Positions 35,508 through 42,931 of a stretch of DNA of 64,000 nucleotides are shown here, piece after piece. The notes beneath the pieces are model-generated. The model was not told the origin of the DNA and searched no databases. It worked only from the letters and a program-made list of their open reading frames with translations. How positions within the stretch are numbered: position 1 is the first letter of the stretch; each line of letters starts with the position of its first letter. Both the position numbers and the translations under genes were made by a program. Source of the DNA: Paenibacillus lupini (GTDB lineage: Bacteria; Bacillota; Bacilli; Paenibacillales; Paenibacillaceae); assembly GCF_011761355.1 (NCBI RefSeq), contig NZ_JAASRW010000008.1, positions 243,504-307,503 of the forward strand, in the 5' to 3' direction.

Positions 35508-35876
35508 ATGACTCTAATCATCGATGACAGCCGTCCCATCTTCGTACAAATTGCCGAACGAATTGAAGACGACATCATCCAAGGACGACTGCCTGAAGAA
35601 TCGCAAGTGCCTTCAAAGAACGAGTTCGCCTCCTTTTATCAGATTAACCCTGCAACTGCCGCGAAAGGCGTTAACCTGCTGGTGGACGAAGGAATCCTGT
35701 ATAAGAAAAGAGGGATTGGAATGTTTGTAGCCACAGGCGCCCGCGCCGTGCTGGTCGAGAAGCGCAAAGAGCAGTTTTTTGAGCAATACGTAGTGACGAT
35801 GTTACGGGAAGCAGAGAAGCTGGGAATTTCAGCAGATCAATTAACAGATATGATTCGGAGAGGGGATGCCAAATGA
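35508..35876 (+). CDS. GntR-family repressor, YtrA subgroup
   Basis: A 122-residue regulator with an N-terminal winged helix (SQVPSKNEFASFYQINPATAAKGVNLLVDEGILYKKRGIGMFV) and only a short helical C-terminal tail, which defines the YtrA group. It should repress its own operon, which encodes an ABC exporter; YtrA in B. subtilis responds to cell-wall antibiotics. AGAGGTGAT lies nine bases before the ATG; an in-frame GTG at 35487 overlaps that region. The stop overlaps the ATPase start as ATGA. Confidence 0.87.
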   Translation: MTLIIDDSRPIFVQIAERIEDDIIQGRLPEESQVPSKNEFASFYQINPATAAKGVNLLVDEGILYKKRGIGMFVATGARAVLVEKRKEQFFEQYVVTMLREAEKLGISADQLTDMIRRGDAK

Positions 35877-36772
35877 CAAACCATGTTGTAGAAGTGAAGC
35901 AGTTAACCAAGTCCTATGGAAAAATGACGGCAGTGAACGAAGTTTCGTTCACACTTGAGCCGGATAAGATTTACGGGTTGCTCGGAAGAAACGGCGCCGG
36001 CAAAACAACAATCATGCATATGATTACGGCCCAGTTGTTCGCAACAAGCGGCGAGCTGAAAGTGTTCGGAGAAGAGCCTTATGAGAACGCAAAGGTGCTC
36101 AGTCAGATCTGCTTCATCAAAGAGAGCCTGAAATACCCGGATAACTATATGGTCAAAGATGTGCTTGAGCTGTCCGCTTCCCTCTTTCCGAATTGGGATA
36201 AAGAATATGCGAACTCGCTGGTACAGGACTTTCAGCTGCCTCTGAAACGCAGAATGAAGAAGCTGTCCCGCGGCATGCATTCCTCTGTGGGCATTATCGT
36301 CGGGCTTGCCAGCCGAGCGCCACTTACCATTTTTGACGAGCCTTATCTTGGTTTGGACGCCGTTAACAGAGCACTGTTCTATGACCGGCTGATTGAAGAC
36401 TATTCCGAATATCCGCGTACGATTGTATTGTCTACCCATCTCATTGATGAAGTAAGCCGAATGCTGGAGCATATTATCGTCATCGAAGGCGGGAAGATTC
36501 TAATTAATGAAGATGCTGAAGAATTGCGCGGATCAGCCTATACGGTAGCTGGTACAGCAAGTGCAGTGGAAAGCTTCATTCAAGGGAAAAAGGTCATTTC
36601 CCGTGAGCCATTTGGCGCTCTGCTGACAGCAGGAGTGTTCGAGAGGCTGACCGATACTGACCGGAAAAAGGCAGCAGCTCTTGGGCTGCAAATCGCTTCC
36701 GTATCCCTGCAACAGCTGGTCGTCCAGCTGACGAATAAGAAACTTGAGACCAAAGGGGGCTCCCGATCATGA
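35873..36772 (+). CDS. ABC transporter ATPase, YtrB-like
   Basis: A 299-residue ATPase with Walker A GRNGAGKTT, a signature LSRGMHSSV instead of LSGGQ, Walker B LTIFDEPYLGLD and STHLID switch. About 90 residues follow the ATPase core, as in YtrB-type exporters. It is translationally coupled to both neighbours by ATGA overlaps. The GntR regulator upstream points to induction by a cell-wall-active compound. Confidence 0.88.
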   Translation: MTNHVVEVKQLTKSYGKMTAVNEVSFTLEPDKIYGLLGRNGAGKTTIMHMITAQLFATSGELKVFGEEPYENAKVLSQICFIKESLKYPDNYMVKDVLELSASLFPNWDKEYANSLVQDFQLPLKRRMKKLSRGMHSSVGIIVGLASRAPLTIFDEPYLGLDAVNRALFYDRLIEDYSEYPRTIVLSTHLIDEVSRMLEHIIVIEGGKILINEDAEELRGSAYTVAGTASAVESFIQGKKVISREPFGALLTAGVFERLTDTDRKKAAALGLQIASVSLQQLVVQLTNKKLETKGGSRS

Positions 36773-37449
36773 ATCGAATCTCGAATGTGATGAAGCTTCA
36801 TAACCGTGACAAACATGCCTGGATGACTGTCCCTGCCGGCATTCTTGCATCCAGCTTTATCGTAAATCTGATTATCGGATATGGAAGCGGAGTTGCGATT
36901 TATACCGGCGGCTTATCGTCGATCTTCATCTATATGTTAGTCCTTGGTATTATCGTCATGCCGCAGACCTTTCCGTTTGCCATCAGCTTCAGCGTCCGGA
37001 GAACCGATTATTTTATCGGCACCGTCTTGAATGCCCTGCTCTCTAGCCTAGTCTGGACACTGGCTCTCCTATTGTTATCAAGCATTGAGGAAGCAACCAA
37101 CTACTGGGGTGTGCAGCTACATTTCTTCAGCCTTCCATTCTTATCTGACGGCAATATCGCTCAGGAGTTTCTAACCGATTTCCTGCTTCTTCTGACTCTG
37201 TTCTTGTCGGGCTTAGTGATCGGAAGTATTTTCCGAAAATTCAGAGCAATCGGATTGTTTATCACCAGTTTAGCCGCGATGGTCGTGACGACTCTTCTTG
37301 TTGTTCTTTCCACACTTAACGACTGGTGGGAACCGATCTGGAATTGGCTGAAGGATACTACGGCATTTGAGCTTTCGTTATGGTTTCTGCCGATTGCCCT
37401 ATGCTTCGCCATCATTTCTTACCTGCTGATCCGCAGATCAACGGTATAA
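36769..37449 (+). CDS. ABC-2-type membrane subunit of the YtrB-like transporter
   Basis: A 226-residue membrane protein with six helices and a short cytoplasmic start (MNRISNVMKLHNRDKHAW). Sequence identity to known permeases is not obvious by eye, but its size, topology and coupling to the ATPase gene (ATGA) support the role. It is the last gene of the operon. The hairpin downstream could act as its terminator as well as the dehydrogenase leader. Confidence 0.75.
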   Translation: MNRISNVMKLHNRDKHAWMTVPAGILASSFIVNLIIGYGSGVAIYTGGLSSIFIYMLVLGIIVMPQTFPFAISFSVRRTDYFIGTVLNALLSSLVWTLALLLLSSIEEATNYWGVQLHFFSLPFLSDGNIAQEFLTDFLLLLTLFLSGLVIGSIFRKFRAIGLFITSLAAMVVTTLLVVLSTLNDWWEPIWNWLKDTTAFELSLWFLPIALCFAIISYLLIRRSTV

Positions 37450-37463
37450 TCTTTTAAATAGAA

Positions 37464-37573
37464 AAAAAATCATCCCCCTTACTCAGACATCCTGTGTCAT
37501 CGGCTATTGCTGTTGAATACAACGGTAATACAATGCTGCCGGAATGACAGATGCCTGTTAAGGGGGATTTTTT
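37464..37573 (+). promoter_or_regulatory. Structured leader enclosing the dehydrogenase ribosome site
   Basis: ATCCCCCTTA (37472-37481) is the exact complement of TAAGGGGGAT (37559-37568), which is the ribosome site of the next gene. Between them CAGACATC/GATGCCTG, TGTCAT-CGGC/GCCG-GA-ATGACA and TTGCTGTTG/CAACGGTAA can pair in nested order, so nearly the whole 97 nt can fold into one long hairpin. Six T then run directly into the start codon. It could act as a terminator for the upstream operon, an attenuator, or a translation switch. Confidence 0.6.
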
Positions 37574-38614
37574 ATGGATTTGCGGAGCTTGATGAGCCTT
37601 GATGACTATGAGCGCCTGGAGGTCATCCAGGATGTACAGAGCGGACTAACTGCTATAATCGCAATTCATAATACAAAGCTTGGCCCCGCACTTGGGGGCT
37701 GCAGAATGTGGAACTACCCGACCGTCGAGGATGCTGTTAAAGATGCCGTTCGCCTAGCGCGAGGGATGACCTATAAATCAGCCATGGCGGAGCTGCCCTT
37801 CGGCGGCGGCAAAGCCGTTATTATCGGAGATCCGGCGAAGCATAAAAATGAACGGTTATTCCGCGCTCTTGGGCGGTTTATCGATCGGCTGCAAGGCGAG
37901 TATGTGACCGGGATGGATGTGGGCACAACATCCACTGATATGGATTGGGTTGCGAAGGAGACTCGGCATGTGACCGATGTATCCGGCTCGCTTGGAGCTT
38001 ATGGTACCTTCACAGCGGACATGACAGCTTATGGTGTATTTCTGGGGATGAAAGCCTCGCTCAAGAAGATAGACGGTTCAGAAAGCTTGTCCGGTAAAGT
38101 AGTCGCGGTTCAAGGGCTAGGAAAAGTTGGTATGTTCCTCTGCCGTTATCTGGCCCATGCGGGAGCAAAGCTGGTGGTATCGGACTTAAATGAGGAGCTT
38201 GTCCAGAAGGCGGTCCAGCAATACGGGGCACGGGCAGTAAGTGTTCAGCAGATTACGCAGGAGCTTTGTGATATTTACTCCCCTTGCGCACTTGGGGGCA
38301 TCATTAACGATAAAACGATCCCTGGTTTCCAGTGCAAAATTATTGCCGGAGCGGCAAATAACCAGCTGGCGGAAGATCGGCATGGTGAGGAACTGCACAG
38401 GCGGGGCATTTTCTATGCGCCGGACTACGTGCTGAACGCTGGCGGCATCATCGTCACCGCGGCTGAGCTTAATAACAACTCCCCATCCTACGCTCGAAGC
38501 TGCGTCGAACGGATCTACGGTACGGTTGTGAAAGTGTTCGACTACGCCGATCAACATGCCATGTCCAATGCCATGGCTGCGAACCATCTGACCGAGCAGC
38601 TGCTCAGCGTGTAA
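37574..38614 (+). CDS. Leucine/phenylalanine/valine dehydrogenase family
   Basis: A 346-residue NAD-dependent amino acid dehydrogenase that deaminates branched-chain or aromatic amino acids to 2-oxo acids. The substrate lysine and catalytic lysine fall at K68 (MTYKSA) and K80 (FGGGKAVIIGDP), the same numbers as leucine dehydrogenase. The NAD motif is QGLGKVG, and AGAANNQL and YAPDYVLNAGG are conserved. Both leucine dehydrogenase traits (CDIYSPCALGG) and phenylalanine dehydrogenase traits (FGGGKAV, QGLGKVG) are present, so substrate is open. It is about 20 residues shorter at the C-terminus than B. subtilis Bcd. Confidence 0.87.
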   Translation: MDLRSLMSLDDYERLEVIQDVQSGLTAIIAIHNTKLGPALGGCRMWNYPTVEDAVKDAVRLARGMTYKSAMAELPFGGGKAVIIGDPAKHKNERLFRALGRFIDRLQGEYVTGMDVGTTSTDMDWVAKETRHVTDVSGSLGAYGTFTADMTAYGVFLGMKASLKKIDGSESLSGKVVAVQGLGKVGMFLCRYLAHAGAKLVVSDLNEELVQKAVQQYGARAVSVQQITQELCDIYSPCALGGIINDKTIPGFQCKIIAGAANNQLAEDRHGEELHRRGIFYAPDYVLNAGGIIVTAAELNNNSPSYARSCVERIYGTVVKVFDYADQHAMSNAMAANHLTEQLLSV

Positions 38615-38638
38615 GCGGCGTAAAGCGCGTCATTGAAT

Positions 38639-38696
38639 AACGCCAAAAGGCTGCTCCTCTGGTCGATACGACCAACAGGAGCAGCCTTTTGGCGTT
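38639..38696. terminator. Long near-perfect hairpin, terminator
   Basis: AACGCCAAAAGGCTGCTCCT pairs with the complementary arm ending at 38696, and the inner TGGTCG/CGACCA also pairs. The T run is inside the stem rather than after it, but position after the dehydrogenase stop suggests transcription end. Confidence 0.6.
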
Positions 38697-38776
38697 AAGG
38701 CCAGCATTCGATTTCTTCCTTTCTCTCCTTTATAATGATTGCATAGGCAAGTTATTGTGAAGGGAGCTGGATCTAA

Positions 38777-40009
38777 ATGAAAGAAGAAATTATTAAACGA
38801 CTGACCTCTTATGTCATCGTAGATACCCAATCCAATGAGGAGAGCGACACCTGCCCCTCAACGCCAGGTCAGCTTACCCTTGCGAACCAGCTCGTTGATG
38901 AGCTGAAAGCCATCGGGATGGAAGACGTAACAATGGATCCGAATGGTTATTTAATGGCAACTTTGCCTGCAAACTCAGATAAACAGGTTCCGACGATCGG
39001 ATTCCTCGCCCATGTAGATACAGCTACTGATTTCACCGGTAAAAATGTAAAGCCGCAGCTCGTCGATTACGAAGGCGGCGACATTACGCTGAATGAATCG
39101 CTTGGCGTGGTTTTGTCAACGAAGGACTTCCCTGAGCTGAGCCAATACAAAGGCCATACGCTCATGACCACAGACGGCACAACACTGCTTGGCGCCGACA
39201 ATAAAGCTGGTATTGCCGAGATCATGACGGCTATGGCTTTCCTAATTGCAAATCCGGACATCAAGCATGGCAAAATCCGCGTAGCGTTCACGCCGGACGA
39301 AGAGATCGGCCGTGGCCCTCACCGCTTCGATGTAGAAGCCTTCGGCGCGAAATACGCCTACACCGTTGACGGCGGCCCGCTTGGTGAGCTGGAATATGAA
39401 AGCTTTAACGCGGCAGCAGCCAAGATCACAGTTAACGGCACGAATGTGCATCCCGGTACAGCCAAAGGTAAAATGGTCAACTCGATGAAAATCGCTATGG
39501 ACCTGAACAGCCGTCTCCCAATAAATGAAGCGCCTGAGCATACGGAAGGCTACGAAGGCTTCTACCATCTGAACACACTGCAAGGTGATGTTGAGCAGAC
39601 GAAGATGTCCTACATCATCCGTGACCACGACCGTGAAAAGTTCGAAGCGCGTAAGGCAAATATCTCAGCGATCGTCGAGGAACTGAAAGCCATTCATGGC
39701 CCGAATAGCATCGTTCTTGAGCTGAAGGATCAGTACTACAATATGCGTGACAAAATCGAGCCGGTCTTCCAGATTGTCGAAATCGCCCGCGACGCGATGG
39801 AGAGCTTGGATATCAAACCAATCATTAAGCCGATCCGCGGCGGTACAGATGGTTCGCAGTTATCCTATATGGGACTGCCTACTCCGAATATTTTTACCGG
39901 CGGCGAGAATTACCACGGCAAATTCGAGTATGTGTCTGTCGATAACATGGTCAAATCGGTTCAGGTTATCGTTGAGATTATTAAACGGTTCGAACAGCAA
40001 GGTGAGTAA
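38777..40009 (+). CDS. pepT: Peptidase T (tripeptide aminopeptidase)
   Basis: A 410-residue cytoplasmic M20 metallopeptidase that removes the N-terminal residue from tripeptides. Zinc ligands and catalytic residues are seen in FLAHVDTA, LGADNKAGIAE, FTPDEEIGRGP, YTVDGGPLGE and FTGGENYHGKFEY. The dimerisation/lid domain lies in the middle (residues about 205-310). AGGGAG precedes the ATG. It converges with the flavin reductase-like gene, with no base between the two stop codons. Confidence 0.95.
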   Translation: MKEEIIKRLTSYVIVDTQSNEESDTCPSTPGQLTLANQLVDELKAIGMEDVTMDPNGYLMATLPANSDKQVPTIGFLAHVDTATDFTGKNVKPQLVDYEGGDITLNESLGVVLSTKDFPELSQYKGHTLMTTDGTTLLGADNKAGIAEIMTAMAFLIANPDIKHGKIRVAFTPDEEIGRGPHRFDVEAFGAKYAYTVDGGPLGELEYESFNAAAAKITVNGTNVHPGTAKGKMVNSMKIAMDLNSRLPINEAPEHTEGYEGFYHLNTLQGDVEQTKMSYIIRDHDREKFEARKANISAIVEELKAIHGPNSIVLELKDQYYNMRDKIEPVFQIVEIARDAMESLDIKPIIKPIRGGTDGSQLSYMGLPTPNIFTGGENYHGKFEYVSVDNMVKSVQVIVEIIKRFEQQGE

Positions 40010-40624
40010 TTACGAGGGTCTTTCTACTTCGAACAGCTCGCCAAGCTTCGCATAAGATGCACCTGCCAGCCGGCTGACCGGCTGGAGTGCAGCCGCATCA
40101 ATATGATTCCGTTCATCACAAATGGATTCATCGAGATGATAGCTGACGACACGGCCGATCAGTAGGTCACAGGCAGGTGCTTCAGCCGTACCTCCGAGCG
40201 GGATTACCTGCTCCAGAATGCATTCCATCCGCACTTTGGCTTCTGCAATACCTGGAACCGAGATGTGTTCACTAGAAACCGCAGTAAGTCCTGCAAGAGC
40301 AACCTCGCTCTCTTCCGGCGGCAGGCTAGCCGCCGTGACATTGAGCTGCTGTACATAGGCTTCATCTGCAATGTGGACGACAAATTGTCCACGTGCGACT
40401 GCATGACGAGAGGTATCCTTCGGGATACCTTTTTTGCGCTGCACAGAAACAGAGATCAGCGGCGGGTCAGCCGTAATGATATTGAAATAACTAAACGGGG
40501 CTGCGTTAAGTACGCCATCCTCCGATAATGTCGTGACCAAGGCAATAGGCCTTGGAATTATCGTGCCTGTAAGCAGCTTGTAATTATCCCGCTCACTTAT
40601 TCCTTCTGCATCAATACGAATCAT
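40010..40624 (-). CDS. Flavin reductase-like FMN-binding protein
   Basis: A 204-residue split-barrel FMN protein with the family start (LTGTIIPRPIALVTTLSEDGVLNAAPFSYFNIITADPPLI), which forms the FMN site. Relatives reduce flavin or act as NADH:FMN oxidoreductases. It is the last gene of the putative mhqO-mhqD operon, 19 bp after mhqD, which suggests a role in quinone or aromatic detoxification. Confidence 0.85.
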   Translation of the reverse strand: MIRIDAEGISERDNYKLLTGTIIPRPIALVTTLSEDGVLNAAPFSYFNIITADPPLISVSVQRKKGIPKDTSRHAVARGQFVVHIADEAYVQQLNVTAASLPPEESEVALAGLTAVSSEHISVPGIAEAKVRMECILEQVIPLGGTAEAPACDLLIGRVVSYHLDESICDERNHIDAAALQPVSRLAGASYAKLGELFEVERPS

Positions 40625-40642
40625 GTTTCCGCCACCTCTCTC

Positions 40643-41251
40643 TTATTGAAACTGCTCTTTATACCAAGCTGCAGCTGCTGCTACCTCGGTGCGTGTAAGC
40701 TGATGACCGAACTGCTCCCAATGAACGGCAACAGATGCACCGGCACCGCTCAACAGCCCTTCAAGCTCTTTCGACTCCTCTGCCGAACAGATTGGATCAT
40801 TAACACCTGCCCCAATAAATACAGGTACTCCGGATAGATCCGGCAGCTCTAGGCCGCGAATCGGAACCATCGGATGATGAAGAATGGCACCACGAAGCGA
40901 GTCTTTATAGTGGAAGAGCAGACTGCCTGCAATATTCGCTCCGTTGGAATATCCGATAGCTACCAGATTGTGCCGGTCAAATCCGTACTCTGCTGCAGCC
41001 TCATCTAGAAAATCATTTAATTCCTTTGTCCGGAAAACCAGATCCTCCAGATCAAATACCCCTTCCGCAAGGCGGCGGAAATACCGCGCCATGCCATTTT
41101 CCGATACATTGCCTCGAATACTGAGGACGGAAGATTCCGGTGAAAAGCCTGCTGCAAGTGGCAGCAAATCATTCTCGGTTCCGCCTGTGCCATGGAAGAG
41201 AACGAGGACCGGCGCTGCCGGATTCGTTCCTTGTTTGAATAAATGTTTCAT
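40643..41251 (-). CDS. mhqD: MhqD-like alpha/beta hydrolase (carboxylesterase)
   Basis: A 202-residue hydrolase of the phospholipase/carboxylesterase group. Ser nucleophile is in GYSNGANIA, the oxyanion HGTGG near residue 20, Asp in GAGVNDPICS and His in FGHQLT. B. subtilis MhqD is induced by quinones through MhqR; the neighbours here (ring-cleaving dioxygenase, MhqR-like repressor) support the same assignment. GGAGGGG precedes this ATG; an ATG five codons upstream overlaps the ribosome site. Confidence 0.82.
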   Translation of the reverse strand: MKHLFKQGTNPAAPVLVLFHGTGGTENDLLPLAAGFSPESSVLSIRGNVSENGMARYFRRLAEGVFDLEDLVFRTKELNDFLDEAAAEYGFDRHNLVAIGYSNGANIAGSLLFHYKDSLRGAILHHPMVPIRGLELPDLSGVPVFIGAGVNDPICSAEESKELEGLLSGAGASVAVHWEQFGHQLTRTEVAAAAAWYKEQFQ

Positions 41252-41280
41252 TTTATACCCCTCCATTATCTTAGTTATTA

Positions 41281-42234
41281 TTAACGATCCAGTTCCATTA
41301 CCCGTACATCAAACGGTGTGAGCAGCTGTTGAATGCTTTCACGATGTTGTTCGTACCATGCTGGCAGCATCAATTTCTCACCAAGATGCTCGACTTCTTC
41401 GTCACGTGCAAAGCCTGGAGGATCAGTCGCTATCTCGAATAGGATGCCGCCTTGCTCACGGAAGTAGATCGCGTTGAAGTATTGACGGTCCACAATCGGA
41501 GTTGGCTGGAAGCCATTCTCTGCTACATGCTGCTGCCAAGCCACATGCTCAGCATCGTCTTTTGCTCTCCATGCGATATGGTGGACGGTACCGTGGCCGC
41601 CATGACCAGCCGCCATTGGTTCAGTATTCACATCGATAATATTGCCCAGTTCACCAAACGATTGGAAACGAGCTAAGCCATTCTCCTCATCGACTTTCGA
41701 CAGACCCATTACATGCTCGAGCAATTGTGCAGTTGCAGCTGGATTCGTGCTGTACAGAATCGCGCCGCCAAATCCTTTAATCGCATTATCAGCGGATACA
41801 CCGCCAAACGTCCATGTGCTTCTTGGACCATCTTCACGCGCCACCAGCTCAACAAGCAAGCCATCCGGATCAGCAAATTGCAGGTACTGCTCGCCAAACC
41901 GCGAGGTTTCCTGGAACTCGATCGAGAATTTCACCAGGCGCTCTCTCCAGAAGCCAAGCGTACCTTCCGGTACAACATAAGTGGTGTAGCCAACTTGACC
42001 GCCGCCAACTACGCCTTTACGAGAGTTTTCCCAAGGGAAGAAAGTAATAATGGTGCCAGGGCTGCCGACTTCATCGCCGAAGTACAGATGGTACACTTCC
42101 GGTGCGTCGAAGTTGATTGTTTTTTTCACAAGTCTCAAACCAAGTACCCCTGCGTAAAAGTCAGTTGTTACCTGAGGGTTTTTCACAAATGCTGTAATAT
42201 GATGAATCCCTGCTGTACGTTGGTTGTTTGTCAT
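41281..42234 (-). CDS. mhqO: MhqO/MhqA-type ring-cleaving dioxygenase
   Basis: A 317-residue extradiol-type dioxygenase with two vicinal-oxygen-chelate modules. Metal ligands are expected at His in GIHHITAFVKN, His in TVHHIAWRAK and Glu in GILFEIATDPPGF. In B. subtilis such enzymes protect against catechol and hydroquinone. AGGAGAG lies ten bases before the ATG. The upstream region carries a probable MhqR operator and four copies of an eight-base repeat. Confidence 0.87.
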   Translation of the reverse strand: MTNNQRTAGIHHITAFVKNPQVTTDFYAGVLGLRLVKKTINFDAPEVYHLYFGDEVGSPGTIITFFPWENSRKGVVGGGQVGYTTYVVPEGTLGFWRERLVKFSIEFQETSRFGEQYLQFADPDGLLVELVAREDGPRSTWTFGGVSADNAIKGFGGAILYSTNPAATAQLLEHVMGLSKVDEENGLARFQSFGELGNIIDVNTEPMAAGHGGHGTVHHIAWRAKDDAEHVAWQQHVAENGFQPTPIVDRQYFNAIYFREQGGILFEIATDPPGFARDEEVEHLGEKLMLPAWYEQHRESIQQLLTPFDVRVMELDR

Positions 42235-42257
42235 AAATTCCACTCTCCTAATAGTAG

Positions 42258-42289
42258 TTTTTAAGTTTTTAAGTTTTTAAGTTTTTAAG
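42258..42289. repeat. Four exact tandem copies of an 8-bp repeat in the mhqO leader
   Basis: TTTTTAAG is repeated four times without change between the operator and the mhqO ribosome site. Copy number change would alter operator or promoter spacing or the 5' leader length. Confidence 0.85.
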
Positions 42290-42290
42290 A

Positions 42291-42308
42291 ATCTTTAATT
42301 TAAGATAT
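42291..42308. promoter_or_regulatory. Probable MhqR operator upstream of mhqO
   Basis: ATCTTTAATTTAAGATA differs by one central base from the palindrome in front of mhqR. The outer TATCT/AGATA bases match the B. subtilis MhqR site as I recall it. Confidence 0.6.
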
Positions 42309-42350
42309 ATGGCATAACATGCTGTATGATAATTACGACCATCATCATTC

Positions 42351-42794
42351 CTACTTGAAGGTCGTCTGTGCAAACTTGCCTAACTTCTTAAGAAGCGCAC
42401 TTGCTGCCTGCTTCTCTTCAACTGTCAGCCCTCCAACCGCCTGATCAATGATGAGGGTATGCTGAGGGAAAACTTCTTCGATAAACTGTGTGCCCACGTC
42501 CGTCACTTCGGCGTATATGAGCCGTCGATCCTCTGTTGAAGCTCTGCGACAGACAAAACCTTTCTTCTCCAGCTTATCAATCACATAAGTAATGTTGCCG
42601 CTGCTCATCAATACCTTCTCGCCAATCTGCTGTAATGGCTGCGGACCTTTATGATAGAGCAGTTCGAGTACCCCGAATTCGGTCCGGTTAAGGCCATGCT
42701 TGCGGATATCACGATCAGCATGAGCATTTACCCATTGGCTTGCTCTGGCAAGCGCGATGTAAAGATCAAGTGATTCATCTTTTTCTTTTTCCAT
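42351..42794 (-). CDS. mhqR: MhqR-like MarR-family repressor
   Basis: A 147-residue winged-helix protein with recognition region KVLMSSGNITYVIDKLEKKGFV and wing ASTEDRRLIYAEVT. It resembles MhqR, the repressor of quinone-inducible dioxygenase and hydrolase genes. It contains no cysteine in the main body, as in MhqR, which senses aromatic ligands rather than thiol oxidation. It lies just upstream of mhqO on the same strand, with a palindromic site before both genes. Confidence 0.82.
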   Translation of the reverse strand: MEKEKDESLDLYIALARASQWVNAHADRDIRKHGLNRTEFGVLELLYHKGPQPLQQIGEKVLMSSGNITYVIDKLEKKGFVCRRASTEDRRLIYAEVTDVGTQFIEEVFPQHTLIIDQAVGGLTVEEKQAASALLKKLGKFAQTTFK

Positions 42795-42814
42795 TGTGCC
42801 GCCTCGCTTTCGTT

Positions 42815-42832
42815 TATCTTAATTTAAAGATA
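42815..42832. promoter_or_regulatory. Probable MhqR operator upstream of mhqR
   Basis: On the minus strand TATCTTTAAATTAAGATA is a near-perfect 18-bp palindrome ending about 20 bp before the mhqR start. It suggests autoregulation. Confidence 0.6.
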
Positions 42833-42865
42833 CTTTATTTAAAGCTAAATGTAAAGGGGTATTTG

Positions 42866-42904
42866 AAAAAAAATTGAGGGGCTGTCCAACTCGTGGACAA
42901 CCCC
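42866..42904 (-). terminator. Terminator of the glycine-rich protein gene
   Basis: GGGG-C-TGTCC and GGACA-A-CCCC arms around a seven-base loop are followed on the minus strand by eight T after a short spacer. Confidence 0.7.
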
Positions 42905-42931
42905 CTATTATGACATTCCGTAAGCAGTTGC

